Of a stretch of 5,212 nucleotides of DNA, positions 5,057-5,212 are shown in pieces. How positions within the stretch are numbered: the stretch's first letter is position 1; each line of letters begins with the position of its first letter. Source of the DNA: Pseudomonadota bacterium (GTDB lineage: Bacteria; Bdellovibrionota; Bdellovibrionia; Bdellovibrionales; JAEYZS01). The stretch is from NCBI GenBank assembly GCA_023427925.1, contig JAEYZS010000117.1, positions 1 through 5,212 of the forward strand, written 5' to 3'. Made by a program: the position numbers and the translations under genes. The notes beneath the pieces are model-generated. The model had not been told where the DNA came from. It saw only the letters and a program-made list of their open reading frames with translations, and did not search any database.

Positions 5057-5212
5057 ATGGCATTGATCGTTCAGAAGTACGGCGGAAATCTCTTATCGAC
5101 ACCTGAAAAAGTCGCAGCCGTCGCACTTAAAATTAAAAAGCTTATTGATAACGGCGATAAAGTAGTCGCCGTCGTGAGCGCCATGGGTAAAACCACCGAC
5201 GAACTTATCGAC
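5057..5212 (+). CDS. lysC: Aspartokinase, N-terminal 52 residues (cut by window edge)
   Basis: Aspartokinase phosphorylates aspartate with ATP, the first step to lysine, diaminopimelate, threonine and methionine. My translation from the ATG gives MALIVQKYGGN, then KVVAVVSAMGKTTDELID, which is highly typical of the amino-acid kinase domain of bacterial aspartokinases (catalytic Lys7; SAMGKTT loop at 41-47). The usual KFGGTSV signature is altered: after KYGG the next residues are N-L-L rather than T-S-V, which departs from the standard family pattern. No Shine-Dalgarno lies at a usable distance (AGAAGG at 5032-5037 is 19 bases away), and a promoter abuts the ATG. The rest, including any ACT regulatory domains, lies beyond the window, so the type of feedback control cannot be judged. 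Confidence 0.88.
   Translation, partial: MALIVQKYGGNLLSTPEKVAAVALKIKKLIDNGDKVVAVVSAMGKTTDELID

Overview
The window comes from a Gram-negative, flagellated bacterium. The main evidence is a five-gene run on the minus strand that encodes the distal rod of the flagellum and its P- and L-rings: flgF, flgG, flgA, flgH and the start of flgI. The base composition is moderate, and the gene order and protein style (a long FlgA, a FlgH with an alanine-rich insert, a nearby periplasmic MltD-type enzyme and an aspartokinase) suggest a Bdellovibrio-like deltaproteobacterial lineage. That placement is an inference from memory and has not been tested by any search.

Layout: positions 1-3743 are a tightly packed minus-strand operon, transcribed from right to left as flgF > flgG > flgA > flgH > flgI. 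FlgI runs off the left edge. The gaps are 19 bp (flgF-flgG) and 6 bp (flgG-flgA), followed by two 4-bp ATGA overlaps (flgA-flgH and flgH-flgI). Positions 3744-4054 are a divergent intergenic region of about 310 bp, rich in A/T and short palindromes. Positions 4055-5005 on the plus strand encode an exported MltD-type lytic transglycosylase. After a 51-bp gap holding a good sigma-70-type promoter, the first 52 codons of an aspartokinase begin at 5057 and run off the right edge.

How the genes fit together: FlgF and FlgG build the rod that crosses the periplasm. FlgI forms the P-ring in the peptidoglycan layer with the help of its periplasmic chaperone FlgA, and FlgH forms the L-ring in the outer membrane. 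The divergent lytic transglycosylase cuts peptidoglycan and could help the rod pass the cell wall, but its location is the only evidence for that. Aspartokinase belongs to lysine/threonine/diaminopimelate synthesis and looks like an unrelated metabolic neighbour.

This is mostly an ordinary flagellar locus. I found no mobile element, CRISPR array, RNA gene or new multi-gene system. The points most worth a second look are an apparently leaderless aspartokinase with a divergent kinase signature, a CTPC motif in an unusually long FlgA, a TTG start for flgA placed in frame just after the flgG stop, and a low-complexity insert with a shortened C-terminus in FlgH.
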